A stretch of 64,000 nt of DNA from Dyadobacter alkalitolerans DSM 23607 (GTDB lineage: Bacteria > Bacteroidota > Bacteroidia > Cytophagales > Spirosomataceae), in NCBI RefSeq assembly GCF_000428845.1, contig NZ_AUAS01000006.1, forward strand, positions 124,001 to 188,000. Reading direction: 5' to 3'. Positions 36,709 through 45,314 of this stretch are shown piece by piece. The stretch's first letter is position 1, and each line of letters starts with the position of its first letter. A program made the translations under genes and the position numbers. Below the pieces are notes generated by a model. The model had not been told where the DNA came from and did not search any database. It saw nothing but the letters and a program-made list of their open reading frames with translations.

Positions 36709-38828
36709 TGCGACATTTTTTTAATCTTAAAAACATTGCAATGAGTACGATTGCCGCTTCCATGCTGACCAATGGTTTGGCTCAAAAGCTAGATTATCCA
36801 TCTACAAACCGCGTTGATCACATTGATGAATATCACGGAATCAAAGTTTCTGATCCTTATCGCTGGCTGGAAAATGACCGGTCAAAGGAAACCGGCGAGT
36901 GGGTTAAGGCACAGAATGATGTCACGTTCAAGTATTTAGATAAAATCCCTTTCAAGAATAAGATCTTTCTTGATCTGGAAAAGGCTTATAATTATCCCAA
37001 ATATTCTGCTCCGAGAAAAAAGGGAGACTATTATTATTTCTATAAAAATGATGGTCTGCAAAATCAGGCAGTGCTGTATCGCCAAAAAGGAGAAAACGGA
37101 ACGCCGGAAACGGTAATCGATCCCAACAAGCTTTCGGCGGACGGAACCACCCGACTTACGGTTTTCAGCCTTTCGAAAGACGGGAACCATGCTGTTCTGG
37201 GCTTTTCGCAGGGCGGCTCCGACTGGCAGGAATATCAGGTGATGGATATGAAAAGCCTTTCCATGCTTGCCGATAAGGTAGAATGGGTGAAGATCTCCGG
37301 CGCGGCGTGGCAAGGCGATGGCTTTTATTACAGCCGCTATCCGAAGCCCGAAGGCAGTGCATTAGCAGCCAAAAATGAGAACCACCAGGTTTATTTCCAC
37401 AAAATTGGCACCACACAAAGCGAAGACAAGCTCATATTCGAAGATGCGGCAAACCCGCAACGTTTTCACACCATCGGAACCACTGAGGATGAGCAATTTG
37501 CCGTGCTAAGTGTAAGTGATCGTGGAAAAGGAAAGGATGGAAATGGTTTGTGGATTTTGAAAAAGGGAGAAACGAAATTTACTCCTATCAAAGAAGAGAT
37601 CACCGATTTTCAATATGGTGTGATTGAGAACATTGGCGACGACTTTTTAATTGAAACCAATGAAAACGCGCCAAACAGCAAGGTTATGCGCTACGTTGCG
37701 GCATCCAAATCCTGGAAAACGGTTCTTCCCGAAAAGCCCGAGCCTCTGTTAGGCGCAGGACTTGCCGGTAATAAGCTATTTGCATCTTATTCCAAAGATG
37801 TAAGCAGCCGGGCATATGTTTACAGCGTTGACGGCACATTGGAAAATGAGGTGAAGCTGCCTGGCTTGGGAACAGCCAGCGGATTTGGCGGTGAACGTGG
37901 GGACAGCTTTGTTTTTTACACCTATACATCATTCAATTACCCGCCCACAATCTTCAAATACAACATTGCCAGCAAGAAGAGCGCTGTTTTTCGTGAGCCC
38001 GAAGTGTCATTCAAGCCGGAAGATTATGAGACTGAACAGGTTTTCTATCCTAGCAAAGACGGCACAAAGATCCCCGCATTCATCACCTATAAAAAAGGAA
38101 TGAAACGCGACGGCTCCAATCCGACGATCTTGTACGGATATGGCGGTTTTAACATTAGCCTAACCCCGGCTTTTAGTCCAACGCGCATTCCTTTTCTGGA
38201 TCAGGGCGGCATTTATGTGCAGGCCAATTTGCGTGGAGGGAGTGAATATGGCGAGAAATGGCATGAGCAGGGAATGAAACTCAAAAAGCAGAATGTGTTT
38301 GATGATTTCATTGCCGCAGCTGAGTTTTTAATCAAAGAAAAATATACGTCTGCTTCAAAATTAGCCATTCAGGGCGGTTCTAATGGCGGATTGCTGGTAG
38401 GGGCCGTGATGAACCAGCGGCCAGAGCTGTTCAAAGTTGCGTTTCCGGCAGTAGGAGTGATGGACATGCTCCGTTTCCACAAATTCACCATTGGCTGGAA
38501 TTGGATCGCCGACTACGGCAGCAGCGATAACGCCGAGGAATTCAAAGTCCTTTACGCTTATTCTCCGTTGCACAACATTAAGGAAGGCGGCAAATATCCG
38601 GCAACAATGATCACAACAGCTGATCACGACGACCGCGTGGTGCCCGCACATTCGTTCAAATACGCGGCTGAACTCCAAGCCAAAGCCGGTAAATCATCCG
38701 ATAACCCGTTACTGATCCGCATCGACACCAACTCCGGCCACGGCGCCAGCAACACAAAAAAAGCACTAGAAACGCAGGCAGATATTTACGCTTTTATGTT
38801 TGCGAATATGGGATTGGTTTGGAAGTGA
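36708..38828 (+). CDS. prolyl oligopeptidase family serine peptidase (S9A)
   Basis: 706 residues with a probable signal peptide (ending LAQ). N-terminal seven-bladed propeller (about 75-430) and C-terminal alpha/beta hydrolase. The triad is visible: Ser558 in QGGSNGGLL, Asp642 in DHDDRVVP and His678 in SGHGA. YPSTNRVDHIDEYHGIKVSDPYRWLE at the N-terminus is the standard S9A entry region. It cleaves short peptides after proline. It is coupled to the upstream S15-like gene by a 1-bp overlap and followed by a terminator hairpin. Confidence 0.93.
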   Translation: MRHFFNLKNIAMSTIAASMLTNGLAQKLDYPSTNRVDHIDEYHGIKVSDPYRWLENDRSKETGEWVKAQNDVTFKYLDKIPFKNKIFLDLEKAYNYPKYSAPRKKGDYYYFYKNDGLQNQAVLYRQKGENGTPETVIDPNKLSADGTTRLTVFSLSKDGNHAVLGFSQGGSDWQEYQVMDMKSLSMLADKVEWVKISGAAWQGDGFYYSRYPKPEGSALAAKNENHQVYFHKIGTTQSEDKLIFEDAANPQRFHTIGTTEDEQFAVLSVSDRGKGKDGNGLWILKKGETKFTPIKEEITDFQYGVIENIGDDFLIETNENAPNSKVMRYVAASKSWKTVLPEKPEPLLGAGLAGNKLFASYSKDVSSRAYVYSVDGTLENEVKLPGLGTASGFGGERGDSFVFYTYTSFNYPPTIFKYNIASKKSAVFREPEVSFKPEDYETEQVFYPSKDGTKIPAFITYKKGMKRDGSNPTILYGYGGFNISLTPAFSPTRIPFLDQGGIYVQANLRGGSEYGEKWHEQGMKLKKQNVFDDFIAAAEFLIKEKYTSASKLAIQGGSNGGLLVGAVMNQRPELFKVAFPAVGVMDMLRFHKFTIGWNWIADYGSSDNAEEFKVLYAYSPLHNIKEGGKYPATMITTADHDDRVVPAHSFKYAAELQAKAGKSSDNPLLIRIDTNSGHGASNTKKALETQADIYAFMFANMGLVWK

Positions 38829-39119
38829 TGCATTAGCGTGATTCAATGCATCTATACTAATTCACATATTAAGTAAGGTAAAAAGCTCTTAAAATGGTCT
38901 GAACTATGAAAGCATGGTTCAGACCATTCTTGTTTTTGGTTAACTTCTTAATTTCCCATTATTTCTCAATTTATTTCTACGTGCAGGATACAACAGGACG
39001 GTGGGAATTGGTAAGTTTTCTAATCTTGTGACAGTTACAGAGTAGTATTCATGAAGTGATGCCCTTTCAGAAATTGGAATCACTTACCTCAAAAATGATA
39101 ATTAATCAACTAAGAATAT
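38829..39119. other. intergenic region before the rhamnose genes
   Basis: About 290 bp. Besides the terminator at 38893-38928 it holds an AT-rich stretch and the leader of the aldolase gene. TAATCTTG (about 39020) is one base off the -7 box, with no -33 element at the right distance. An operator for the GntR-type regulator encoded at 42.8-43.9 kb could lie here, but no clear palindrome is visible. Confidence 0.35.
38893..38928 (+). terminator. terminator after the prolyl oligopeptidase gene
   Basis: Perfect 12-bp arms AATGGTCTGAAC / GTTCAGACCATT (38893-38904, 38917-38928) with a 12-nt loop, followed by CTTGTTTTT. It lies 64 bp past the stop codon. Confidence 0.8.
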
Positions 39120-41243
39120 ATGAGCAGTTCTAATGTAAGCCAGTACAGGTATGTTAGCTATTTATGGGATGAAAGCAAAGCGGCCTCGCTTGGTGATGAT
39201 CAGGTAGCACTTCTTTTATACCGTTCCAATTTGTTGGGTGCGGACCTCCGTCTTACTAACTACGCGGGTGGTAACACAAGTTGTAAAACCATTGAAAAAG
39301 ATCCACTAACCGGCAATCCGGTGGAGGTAATGTGGATCAAAGGTTCTGGTGGCGACATTGGCACTTTAACAAGAAGCGGCCTGGCTGGACTTTATCAGGA
39401 CCGCCTGCACAATCTGAAAAACATTTACCGCGGACTGGAATTTGAGGATGAAATGGTGGAGCTTTTCAACCATTGCATTTACGATCTTAAATCCAAAGCA
39501 CCGTCCATAGATACGCCTTTGCACGGCTTATTGCCCTTTAAGCACATTGATCACTTGCACCCGGATGCATTAATTGCCATTGCAGCGTCCAAAGAAGGAG
39601 AGGCCATTACCAAAGAACTTTTTAGCGGAGAACTGGCGTGGGTGCCCTGGCAACGTCCCGGTTTTGATCTTGGATTAAAACTGGAACAAGCACTGGCAGA
39701 AAATCCGGGCATACGCGGAATCGTATTGGGCGGTCACGGCCTGTTTACCTGGGGCGACACGGCTTACGAATCTTACATTAATACGCTGGATACAATTGAA
39801 AAAGCTTCGGAATATCTGAATGAGCATTATGGCAAAAGCCGTCCGGTTTTCGGAGGTCAGCGCCTGGAAAGTGAGCCGGAAGCACGCCGTTCGGAAATTG
39901 CCGGCAAGCTGGCCCCTTACCTGCGCGGATTAGCTTCTGAGCAGCAAGCCATGATCGGTCATTTTACGGATGATGCACGCGTGCTTGAATTCATCGGCAG
40001 CCATGATCTGGATAAACTGGCACCATTGGGCACCAGCTGCCCCGACCACTTCCTTCGCACGAAAATACGTCCGTTGGTTCTGGATTTTCCATTTGAAAAG
40101 CTCGGTGCGACAGATCAGGAAATCCTGGATCAAATCCGTCCGCAGTTTGAAGCTTACCGTGTTGATTACCAGGCATACTACGATCGTTGTAAGCATGACA
40201 ACAGCCCTGCTGTCCGCGATCCAAACCCAGTCATTATCTTGTTGCCGGGCGTCGGTATGTTCTCTTTTGCGAAGGACAAACAAACTGCACGTGTTGCGGC
40301 TGAGTTCTATATCAATGCAATCAATGTAATGAAAGGTGCGGAAGCGATCTCATCGTATGTTTCATTGCCGGAACAAGAAGCATTTGACATTGAATACTGG
40401 CTTCTGGAAGAGGCTAAATTGCAGCGTATGCCGAAAGAAAAGTCCGTATCACGCAAGATTGCGGTTGTTACAGGCGGTTCGGGCGGGATTGGAAAAGCTA
40501 TTGCATTAAAATTACTGCAAGAAGGTGCCTGCGTTGTGATTTCAGATATTGATGAAAAAGCATTGGCAGAAACCAAAGCGGAATTTGACGCGAAATTTGG
40601 CAAAGACTTTTCTGCAACTACCCTAGCCAATGTGCTTGAAGTGGATCAGATCAAAGCTGCGCTCCATACTACGAAGTTGAAATACGGCGGCGTGGATATT
40701 ATTGTAAACTGTGCTGGTTTATCTATTTCGAAACCTCTGGCAGAAACGACCATTAAAGATTGGGATATTTTGCAGGATGTTTTGGTAAAAGGCCAGTTTC
40801 TGGTTTCTCAGGAAGCGGTTGCTATCATGCGTCAGCAGGGATTAGGCGGTGATATCATTAACATTGCCAGCAAAAACGGAATTGTTTCTGGGCCTAACAA
40901 TGTGGCTTATGGAACGGCAAAAGCGGCTCAGCAGCATATGTCACGCCTTTTGGCAGCGGAATTAGGACCTGATAAAATCCGTGTTAACGTTGTGAATCCC
41001 GATGCTGTAATTGCTGGAAGCAAAATATGGGAAAGCGGCTGGGCAGCAGGACGTGCGAAAGCTTATGGCATCAGCGTAGCCGAATTGCCTGCCTATTACG
41101 CAAAAAGAACAGTTTTGAACGCTGAAATTCACACAGAAGACATCGCTAACGGCGTTTACATTTTCGTGAGCGGCTTATTAAACAAAAGCACCGGAAACGT
41201 AATCAACGTGGACGGCGGTGTCCCCGCAGCATTCCTAAGATAG
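39120..41243 (+). CDS. bifunctional rhamnulose-1-phosphate aldolase / alcohol dehydrogenase
   Basis: Fusion of a class II aldolase domain (about 20-400) with a short-chain dehydrogenase domain (about 445-707), 707 residues as in the RhaEW/YuxG family. The aldolase part has LTNYAGGNTSCK, MWIKGSGGDIGTL, LHGLLPFKHIDHLHPDALIAI and VLGGHGLFTWG; the SDR part has AVVTGGSGGIGKAIA, NCAGLSISKPL, NIASKNGIVSGPNN and YGTAKAAQ. Expected to cleave rhamnulose (phosphate) to lactaldehyde plus DHAP and to oxidise or reduce lactaldehyde. No rhamnulokinase is seen nearby. The isomerase gene follows 127 bp downstream. Confidence 0.9.
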   Translation: MSSSNVSQYRYVSYLWDESKAASLGDDQVALLLYRSNLLGADLRLTNYAGGNTSCKTIEKDPLTGNPVEVMWIKGSGGDIGTLTRSGLAGLYQDRLHNLKNIYRGLEFEDEMVELFNHCIYDLKSKAPSIDTPLHGLLPFKHIDHLHPDALIAIAASKEGEAITKELFSGELAWVPWQRPGFDLGLKLEQALAENPGIRGIVLGGHGLFTWGDTAYESYINTLDTIEKASEYLNEHYGKSRPVFGGQRLESEPEARRSEIAGKLAPYLRGLASEQQAMIGHFTDDARVLEFIGSHDLDKLAPLGTSCPDHFLRTKIRPLVLDFPFEKLGATDQEILDQIRPQFEAYRVDYQAYYDRCKHDNSPAVRDPNPVIILLPGVGMFSFAKDKQTARVAAEFYINAINVMKGAEAISSYVSLPEQEAFDIEYWLLEEAKLQRMPKEKSVSRKIAVVTGGSGGIGKAIALKLLQEGACVVISDIDEKALAETKAEFDAKFGKDFSATTLANVLEVDQIKAALHTTKLKYGGVDIIVNCAGLSISKPLAETTIKDWDILQDVLVKGQFLVSQEAVAIMRQQGLGGDIINIASKNGIVSGPNNVAYGTAKAAQQHMSRLLAAELGPDKIRVNVVNPDAVIAGSKIWESGWAAGRAKAYGISVAELPAYYAKRTVLNAEIHTEDIANGVYIFVSGLLNKSTGNVINVDGGVPAAFLR

Positions 41244-41260
41244 CAAAGGACAAACTATTC

Positions 41261-41280
41261 CCGCGACTTTAAAGTCGCGG
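41261..41280 (+). repeat. perfect 20-bp palindrome after the aldolase gene
   Basis: CCGCGACTTTAAAGTCGCGG is fully self-complementary, 17 bp past the aldolase stop. It can form a GC-rich hairpin in RNA or act as a protein-binding site. A U-run does not follow, so it is not a classical terminator on its own. Confidence 0.6.
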
Positions 41281-41320
41281 AAATGTTTACAATAATCTTA
41301 CATTTCAAGAATTTTAAATC

Positions 41321-41353
41321 AGACTTTCTAAGTTGTTACAACTTGGAAAGTCT
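41321..41353 (+). terminator. hairpin with T-run directly upstream of the rhamnose isomerase
   Basis: Arms of 16 bp (41321-41336 and 41338-41353) with one G-T pair, followed by TTTTAAATTTTG and then the isomerase ATG at 41371. It has the form of an intrinsic terminator yet sits only 17 bp before the next gene, so it may be an attenuator or a leader hairpin that tunes isomerase expression. Confidence 0.6.
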
Positions 41354-41370
41354 TTTAAATTTTGACAAAA

Positions 41371-42654
41371 ATGAAAATCGACCAATATCAGATAGACCAG
41401 CATAACGACAGCATATTGTCGCGCCATAACAACCAGTTTAACTTCCTGAATGAGCAGCTGGGCGAGCAGGACATTAATTCAAACGAGATTATCAACGCTC
41501 TGAAAGCATTTCAGGTTGCTATTCCAAGCTGGGCGTTAGGCACTGGCGGGACGCGTTTTGGTCGTTTTTCGGGTGGCGGAGAGCCGCGTTCTCTGGAAGA
41601 AAAAGTGGAGGACGTAGGTCTGTTACATGCATTGAACCGTTCGAGCGGATCCATTTCGCTGCACATTCCCTGGGACATTCCCCAGCAGGCAGAGTCCATC
41701 ATCAGCCTTGCAAATTCACTCGATCTGAAATTCGACGCTGTTAATTCCAATACATTCCAGGATCAGAAGGATCAGGCGCATTCCTACAAGTTTGGGTCAC
41801 TTTCTCATGTGGATCCTGCGGTTAGGAAACAGGCTGTTGAGCACAACATTGAAGTGATCAGATATGGCAAAGACCTGGGATCAAAAGCGCTATCAATCTG
41901 GCTTTCAGACGGATCATGTTTTCCGGGACAATCCAATTTTGTAAAAGCATTTCAAAACACGCTGAAATCTTTACAGGAAATTTACGCAGAATTGCCCGCC
42001 GACTGGAAAGTTTACGTGGAATATAAAGCTTACGAGCCAAATTTCTATTCGACCGTAATCCAGGATTGGGGCAGTTCATTGTTATTCTGCCAAAAATTAG
42101 GGCCAAAAGCCGATGTCCTGGTTGACTTAGGACACCATTTGCCTAATGCAAACATTGAGCAGATTGTGGCCACACTAATGATGGAAGGCCGTCTGGCAGG
42201 TTTCCATTTCAACGATTCCAAATATGGCGACGACGACCTGACCGTAGGCAGCATTCGTCCATATATGCTGTTCCTGATTTTTGTAGAACTGGTAGAAGGC
42301 ATGAAACGCGCCAACCGCGCAGCAGACACATACGCCTGGATGATCGATGCAAGCCATAATATAAAGGATCCGTTGGAAGATCTGCTGCAATCGGTTGAAG
42401 CCATTTTGATATCCTACGCACAGGCATTGCTCGTGGACCGCAACAAACTGGAACAAGCCCGAATGCAAAACGACGTCGTCCTCGCCCAGCAAATCCTGCA
42501 AAACGCTTTCCGAACAGACGTCCGTCCATTGGTCCGCGAATCTATGCGAATGAACTGCGGCTCACTGGATCCGATTGGGTTGTTCAGGAATCTGAAAGTT
42601 AGGAATGAGCTGATGAATGAGCGGGGGAGAGTGACGGTGGCGACTGGGCTTTAG
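41371..42654 (+). CDS. L-rhamnose isomerase (RhaI type)
   Basis: Metal-dependent TIM-barrel isomerase, 427 residues, converting L-rhamnose to L-rhamnulose. Signature regions are SWALGTGGTRFGRFSGGGEPRS (about 52-73, shown here as two neighbouring stretches), VEYKAYEPNFYSTVIQDWG with a metal-binding glutamate, VLVDLGHHLPNANIEQ, and FHFNDSKYGDDDLTVG with metal-binding Asp/His. It belongs to the Pseudomonas stutzeri/Gram-positive-like RhaI family rather than the E. coli RhaA family. The frame begins at TTG 41362; the ATG at 41371 is used. Adjacent to the aldolase fusion, as expected for rhamnose catabolism. Confidence 0.88.
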   Translation: MKIDQYQIDQHNDSILSRHNNQFNFLNEQLGEQDINSNEIINALKAFQVAIPSWALGTGGTRFGRFSGGGEPRSLEEKVEDVGLLHALNRSSGSISLHIPWDIPQQAESIISLANSLDLKFDAVNSNTFQDQKDQAHSYKFGSLSHVDPAVRKQAVEHNIEVIRYGKDLGSKALSIWLSDGSCFPGQSNFVKAFQNTLKSLQEIYAELPADWKVYVEYKAYEPNFYSTVIQDWGSSLLFCQKLGPKADVLVDLGHHLPNANIEQIVATLMMEGRLAGFHFNDSKYGDDDLTVGSIRPYMLFLIFVELVEGMKRANRAADTYAWMIDASHNIKDPLEDLLQSVEAILISYAQALLVDRNKLEQARMQNDVVLAQQILQNAFRTDVRPLVRESMRMNCGSLDPIGLFRNLKVRNELMNERGRVTVATGL

Positions 42655-42668
42655 GAAAGCTTGGTGCG

Positions 42669-42807
42669 CTTCACTTCGGCCGCCCGGCGGCCCGGTCCGC
42701 TTAGTGTGACAGAGCTGGGTTTATGCCGTGTCACACTGAGCGTACCGAGCGCCGGGCGGGCGAAGTGAGGACCGCAACGCCCTGTCAGCCTGAGCGGAGT
42801 CGAAGGC
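42669..42807. repeat. REP-like repeat cluster, locus 1
   Basis: An extended inverted repeat: CTTCACTTCG (42669-42678) pairs with CGAAGTGAGG (42761-42770), the GC-rich arms CGCCCGGCG/CGCCGGGCG pair inside it, and AGTGTGACA pairs with TGTCACACT at the centre. It is followed by a unit GTCAGCCTGAGCGGAGTCGAAGGC (42784-42807) that recurs at 54.7-54.8 kb. It fills the gap between the convergent rhamnose isomerase and GntR genes. No transposase is nearby. Confidence 0.75.
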
Positions 42808-42840
42808 ACGTCCACAACGCCTCCCACAATCCAACCGTTT

Positions 42841-43860
42841 TCAAAGCGACTTCCTCCTAATCAACGTAAACGGGTTCTTCACAACTGCCCTTCTATTCTC
42901 CGTAATCAGCTCTGCCGCGGTCTTTCCCATTTGTTCATGGTCCGTGGAGATGGTTGTAATCCCGTCCAGGAGGATTTCTTTTAATGGGGTTTCGTTGTAG
43001 GAAATGATGCCGATGTCTTTGCCGATTGTTAGTTGCTGTTCACGGCATTTTTTGATCAGATTAACGAGGTCATTTTCTTCAATGACCACGTAGGCCGTAT
43101 CTTTTACTGCCGTGCTGTTTTCATGGAAATCGTACATGATCTCGTGTTCAAACTCGTGTTGGATGCAGAAGATCCGGAAACCTTTGATGATTTCTTTGGG
43201 ATAACGGATAATGGTGGGAAAGATGAGAATCAATTTTTTGTAGACTTTCAGCAGGTCAACGGCCTCATTTAAAGCAGAAACGATATCTTTTTCGAAGTTT
43301 TGGAAGACAGAAGAATGCTTTTTACTGTTCAGTTCAATGTCTTTATCCAATAAAATCAGCTTCTCTGGCGGAATCATTTTCAAGACTTCAATAGCCTCCT
43401 CCGCTCTTTCGTAGAAGTGCGGCATGATCACATAGTAATCGTATTCGCCGAGGCTGTTCTTAATCAGATTTTTAAAAATGTTGGCATTAGAGTGATGGAT
43501 ATGCAGGTCAACATTCACATTGCGACCGACATTCTCCACAAAAGCATTGTAAATCTGCTTCTTATAGTTGCTTATTTTATTGAAAACCAGCAGAATCCGC
43601 ACCGATGTCTCGATGTCGACGCGGTTGATAAAGTAACCTTTGCCCCGAACGGAAATCAGTACACCGTCTTTGATCAAATGTTTGTAAGCCTTTTCAACAG
43701 TGTCCCGGGAAAGCAAATACTCTTCACTTAACTGATTGATCGAAGGAATTTTATCGCCGCGTTTTAATTTGCCCTTACTAATCGCCTGCAACAGCGACTT
43801 GATGATCTGCATGTATTTTGGCGCGCTTTCCTTAAACTCAATGTCAAACTGTATTTCCAT
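42841..43860 (-). CDS. GntR-type regulator with LacI-like sugar-binding domain
   Basis: 339-residue repressor/activator. N-terminal winged helix (about 10-80: KYMQIIKSLLQAISKGKLKRGDKIPS in family terms, then LSEEYLLSRDTVEKAYKHLIKDGVLISVRGKGYF), followed by a periplasmic-binding-protein-like domain (about 88-330: VRILLVFNKISNYKKQI, DIGIISYNETPLKEILLDGITTISTDHEQMGKTAAELI). This architecture senses sugars. It converges on the rhamnose isomerase gene, so control of rhamnose use is likely but not proven. ATG at 43860. Confidence 0.88.
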   Translation of the reverse strand: MEIQFDIEFKESAPKYMQIIKSLLQAISKGKLKRGDKIPSINQLSEEYLLSRDTVEKAYKHLIKDGVLISVRGKGYFINRVDIETSVRILLVFNKISNYKKQIYNAFVENVGRNVNVDLHIHHSNANIFKNLIKNSLGEYDYYVIMPHFYERAEEAIEVLKMIPPEKLILLDKDIELNSKKHSSVFQNFEKDIVSALNEAVDLLKVYKKLILIFPTIIRYPKEIIKGFRIFCIQHEFEHEIMYDFHENSTAVKDTAYVVIEENDLVNLIKKCREQQLTIGKDIGIISYNETPLKEILLDGITTISTDHEQMGKTAAELITENRRAVVKNPFTLIRRKSL

Positions 43861-43896
43861 TAAAACGGTATTTAAATGCCCGGTGACTATAAATTA

Positions 43897-43939
43897 AAAA
43901 CAGCCGGGCAAGAAAACTACTTTCTTACCCGGCTGTTTT
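43897..43939 (-). terminator. terminator of the DUF6600 gene
   Basis: 19-bp arms (43897-43915 and 43921-43939) with a 5-nt loop, GC core CAGCCGGG and flanking A and T runs. The single non-Watson-Crick pair is a G-U on the minus-strand RNA, which favours that direction. It begins 17 bp past the stop of the minus-strand gene. Confidence 0.85.
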
Positions 43940-43955
43940 ATTGGGCTTTTAAAAT

Positions 43956-45314
43956 TTATCTCGGCCCTCTGCTGCTTCTTTCGGAAGCGCCGCCGCCACC
44001 GCTGCGTGAGCCTCTTTCAGAACTTCCTTGTGAAGAACGCGCATCAGGCGCGCTGCCTCTGGACTCGTAAGAACCTCTATCCGCTGAACTACGCTCCGAA
44101 CGGCTTTCACGTTGGACAGGCGCTTCATAAGAACCCCGGTTGGAACGGCTCTCGCGCTGTGCAGGCGCTTCATAGGAACCTCTATTGGAACGGCTTTCAC
44201 GTTGAACAGGAGCCTCATAGGAGCCTCTTTCCTGGCGACTTTCTCGTTGAGCCGGTGCTTCATACGATCCTCTTTCCGAACGGCTTGGTCTTGTTGCAGG
44301 CACTTCATAAGATTCTCTGTTTCCGCCGGAATTCACCGGCTCATTACCACGTTCCGACCGACTGCTTCTTTCCGAGCCGTAGTCCGGCACGTCACGGTTG
44401 GGAGCTCGCTGCGCACGGGTTGGCGCTTCGTACTCGCGATTGCTGCGGCTATTGTTATCACTGCGGTTGGCCTCATATCCGGGGTTTCTGCCATTGCCTC
44501 TGCTGCTTCGGTCCGATGAACCTGCGTCGATGGTTGATCCGCGGCGATTCGCATCGTTATATCTGCTGCTGCGGTCGTCATAACCGCGGCTGTTGTCGTA
44601 TCTGTCATTGCCACGGCTATTGCCCGCAACAACTACCCGTCCCCTATTCCGCATATCAATTTCACGAACGGAAACACTTCTTCTTGTTACACGCTCAATT
44701 TCATCGCGTCTCGGGCCGTAAGCGTAGGTTCTGTTGTTATTGTAATAGTAGTTGTTGATAATGGTCGTTCTGCCATAATAATGCGAAACGCGATTGCGCG
44801 GAGCGCAGTAGGAATGCCAGCGCGGGCTGGTAATGTAACGTTGCGGCACGAAAACCCACCAGAAAGAAGGCAGATTTACCGAAATGTTCACTTGCATACC
44901 AGGACCCAACGGTGCCCAGCCATAATATCCGCCACCCGAACGCCAGTTAACCCATGCCGGGCCCCATTCATAACCCGGAATCCAGAACCAGCCATTGTAA
45001 TCATCAAAAGACCAGCGGCCGTAGTGAAATGGCGCCCAGCCCCAGTCGTATTCCGAAACCCAGGTGTTACCATATTCGGTCACTTCCCAGTATCCCGCAG
45101 TGGAGTAGGGCTGGAAGCCGGATGGCGCATCTGGCACCCAAACGGAGCCATATTGCGGCGTCCGGACCCATCGTCCGTAAGGAGATAGCTCTTCATAGAA
45201 TGTTTGAAAAGAAATGTTAACTCCGGGCTGGGCCTGTGTCTTATTAGATATGGAAACACCGCCGAGCAAAAGCAAGATCAGGCCCATTATCCGAAGTTTT
45301 CGCATGATTTTCAT
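43956..45314 (-). CDS. DUF6600-type secreted protein with low-complexity repeat tail
   Basis: About 452 residues from the ATG at 45314; the longest frame starts with GTG at 45365. Signal peptide ending KTQAQ, then a Trp/Tyr/Gly-rich domain (about 25-190) of the DUF6600 type, with SPYGRWVRTPQYGSVWVPD, WAPFHYGRWSFDD, GWFWIPGYEWGPAWVNWR and GGGYYGWAPLGPG. The rest is disordered, rich in Arg, Ser, Asn, Asp and Gly. Four 15-residue units of the pattern RESR-x2-RGSYEAP-x-Q lie at 44101-44280. The end is SRSGGGGASERSSRGPR. Function unknown; probably envelope-associated. Confidence 0.8.
   Translation of the reverse strand: MKIMRKLRIMGLILLLLGGVSISNKTQAQPGVNISFQTFYEELSPYGRWVRTPQYGSVWVPDAPSGFQPYSTAGYWEVTEYGNTWVSEYDWGWAPFHYGRWSFDDYNGWFWIPGYEWGPAWVNWRSGGGYYGWAPLGPGMQVNISVNLPSFWWVFVPQRYITSPRWHSYCAPRNRVSHYYGRTTIINNYYYNNNRTYAYGPRRDEIERVTRRSVSVREIDMRNRGRVVVAGNSRGNDRYDNSRGYDDRSSRYNDANRRGSTIDAGSSDRSSRGNGRNPGYEANRSDNNSRSNREYEAPTRAQRAPNRDVPDYGSERSSRSERGNEPVNSGGNRESYEVPATRPSRSERGSYEAPAQRESRQERGSYEAPVQRESRSNRGSYEAPAQRESRSNRGSYEAPVQRESRSERSSADRGSYESRGSAPDARSSQGSSERGSRSGGGGASERSSRGPR
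44101..44280 (-). repeat. four tandem 45-bp coding repeats
   Basis: Units at 44101-44145, 44146-44190, 44191-44235 and 44236-44280 keep the frame and encode a 15-residue SYEAP-containing repeat in the tail of the DUF6600 protein. A fifth, degenerate unit follows. Such repeats can vary in copy number between strains. Confidence 0.85.

Noticed and set aside
41261-41280. Palindrome considered as an insertion-sequence end
   Set aside because: No matching partner or target duplication nearby and no transposase.
44101-44280. Regularly spaced repeats considered as a CRISPR array
   Set aside because: The units are contiguous 45-bp coding repeats without spacers.
44006-44758. 250-codon open frame antisense to the DUF6600 gene
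   Set aside because: The opposite-strand gene has a signal peptide, a known domain and in-frame repeats; the antisense frame is His/Cys/Arg-rich translation of the same repeats.
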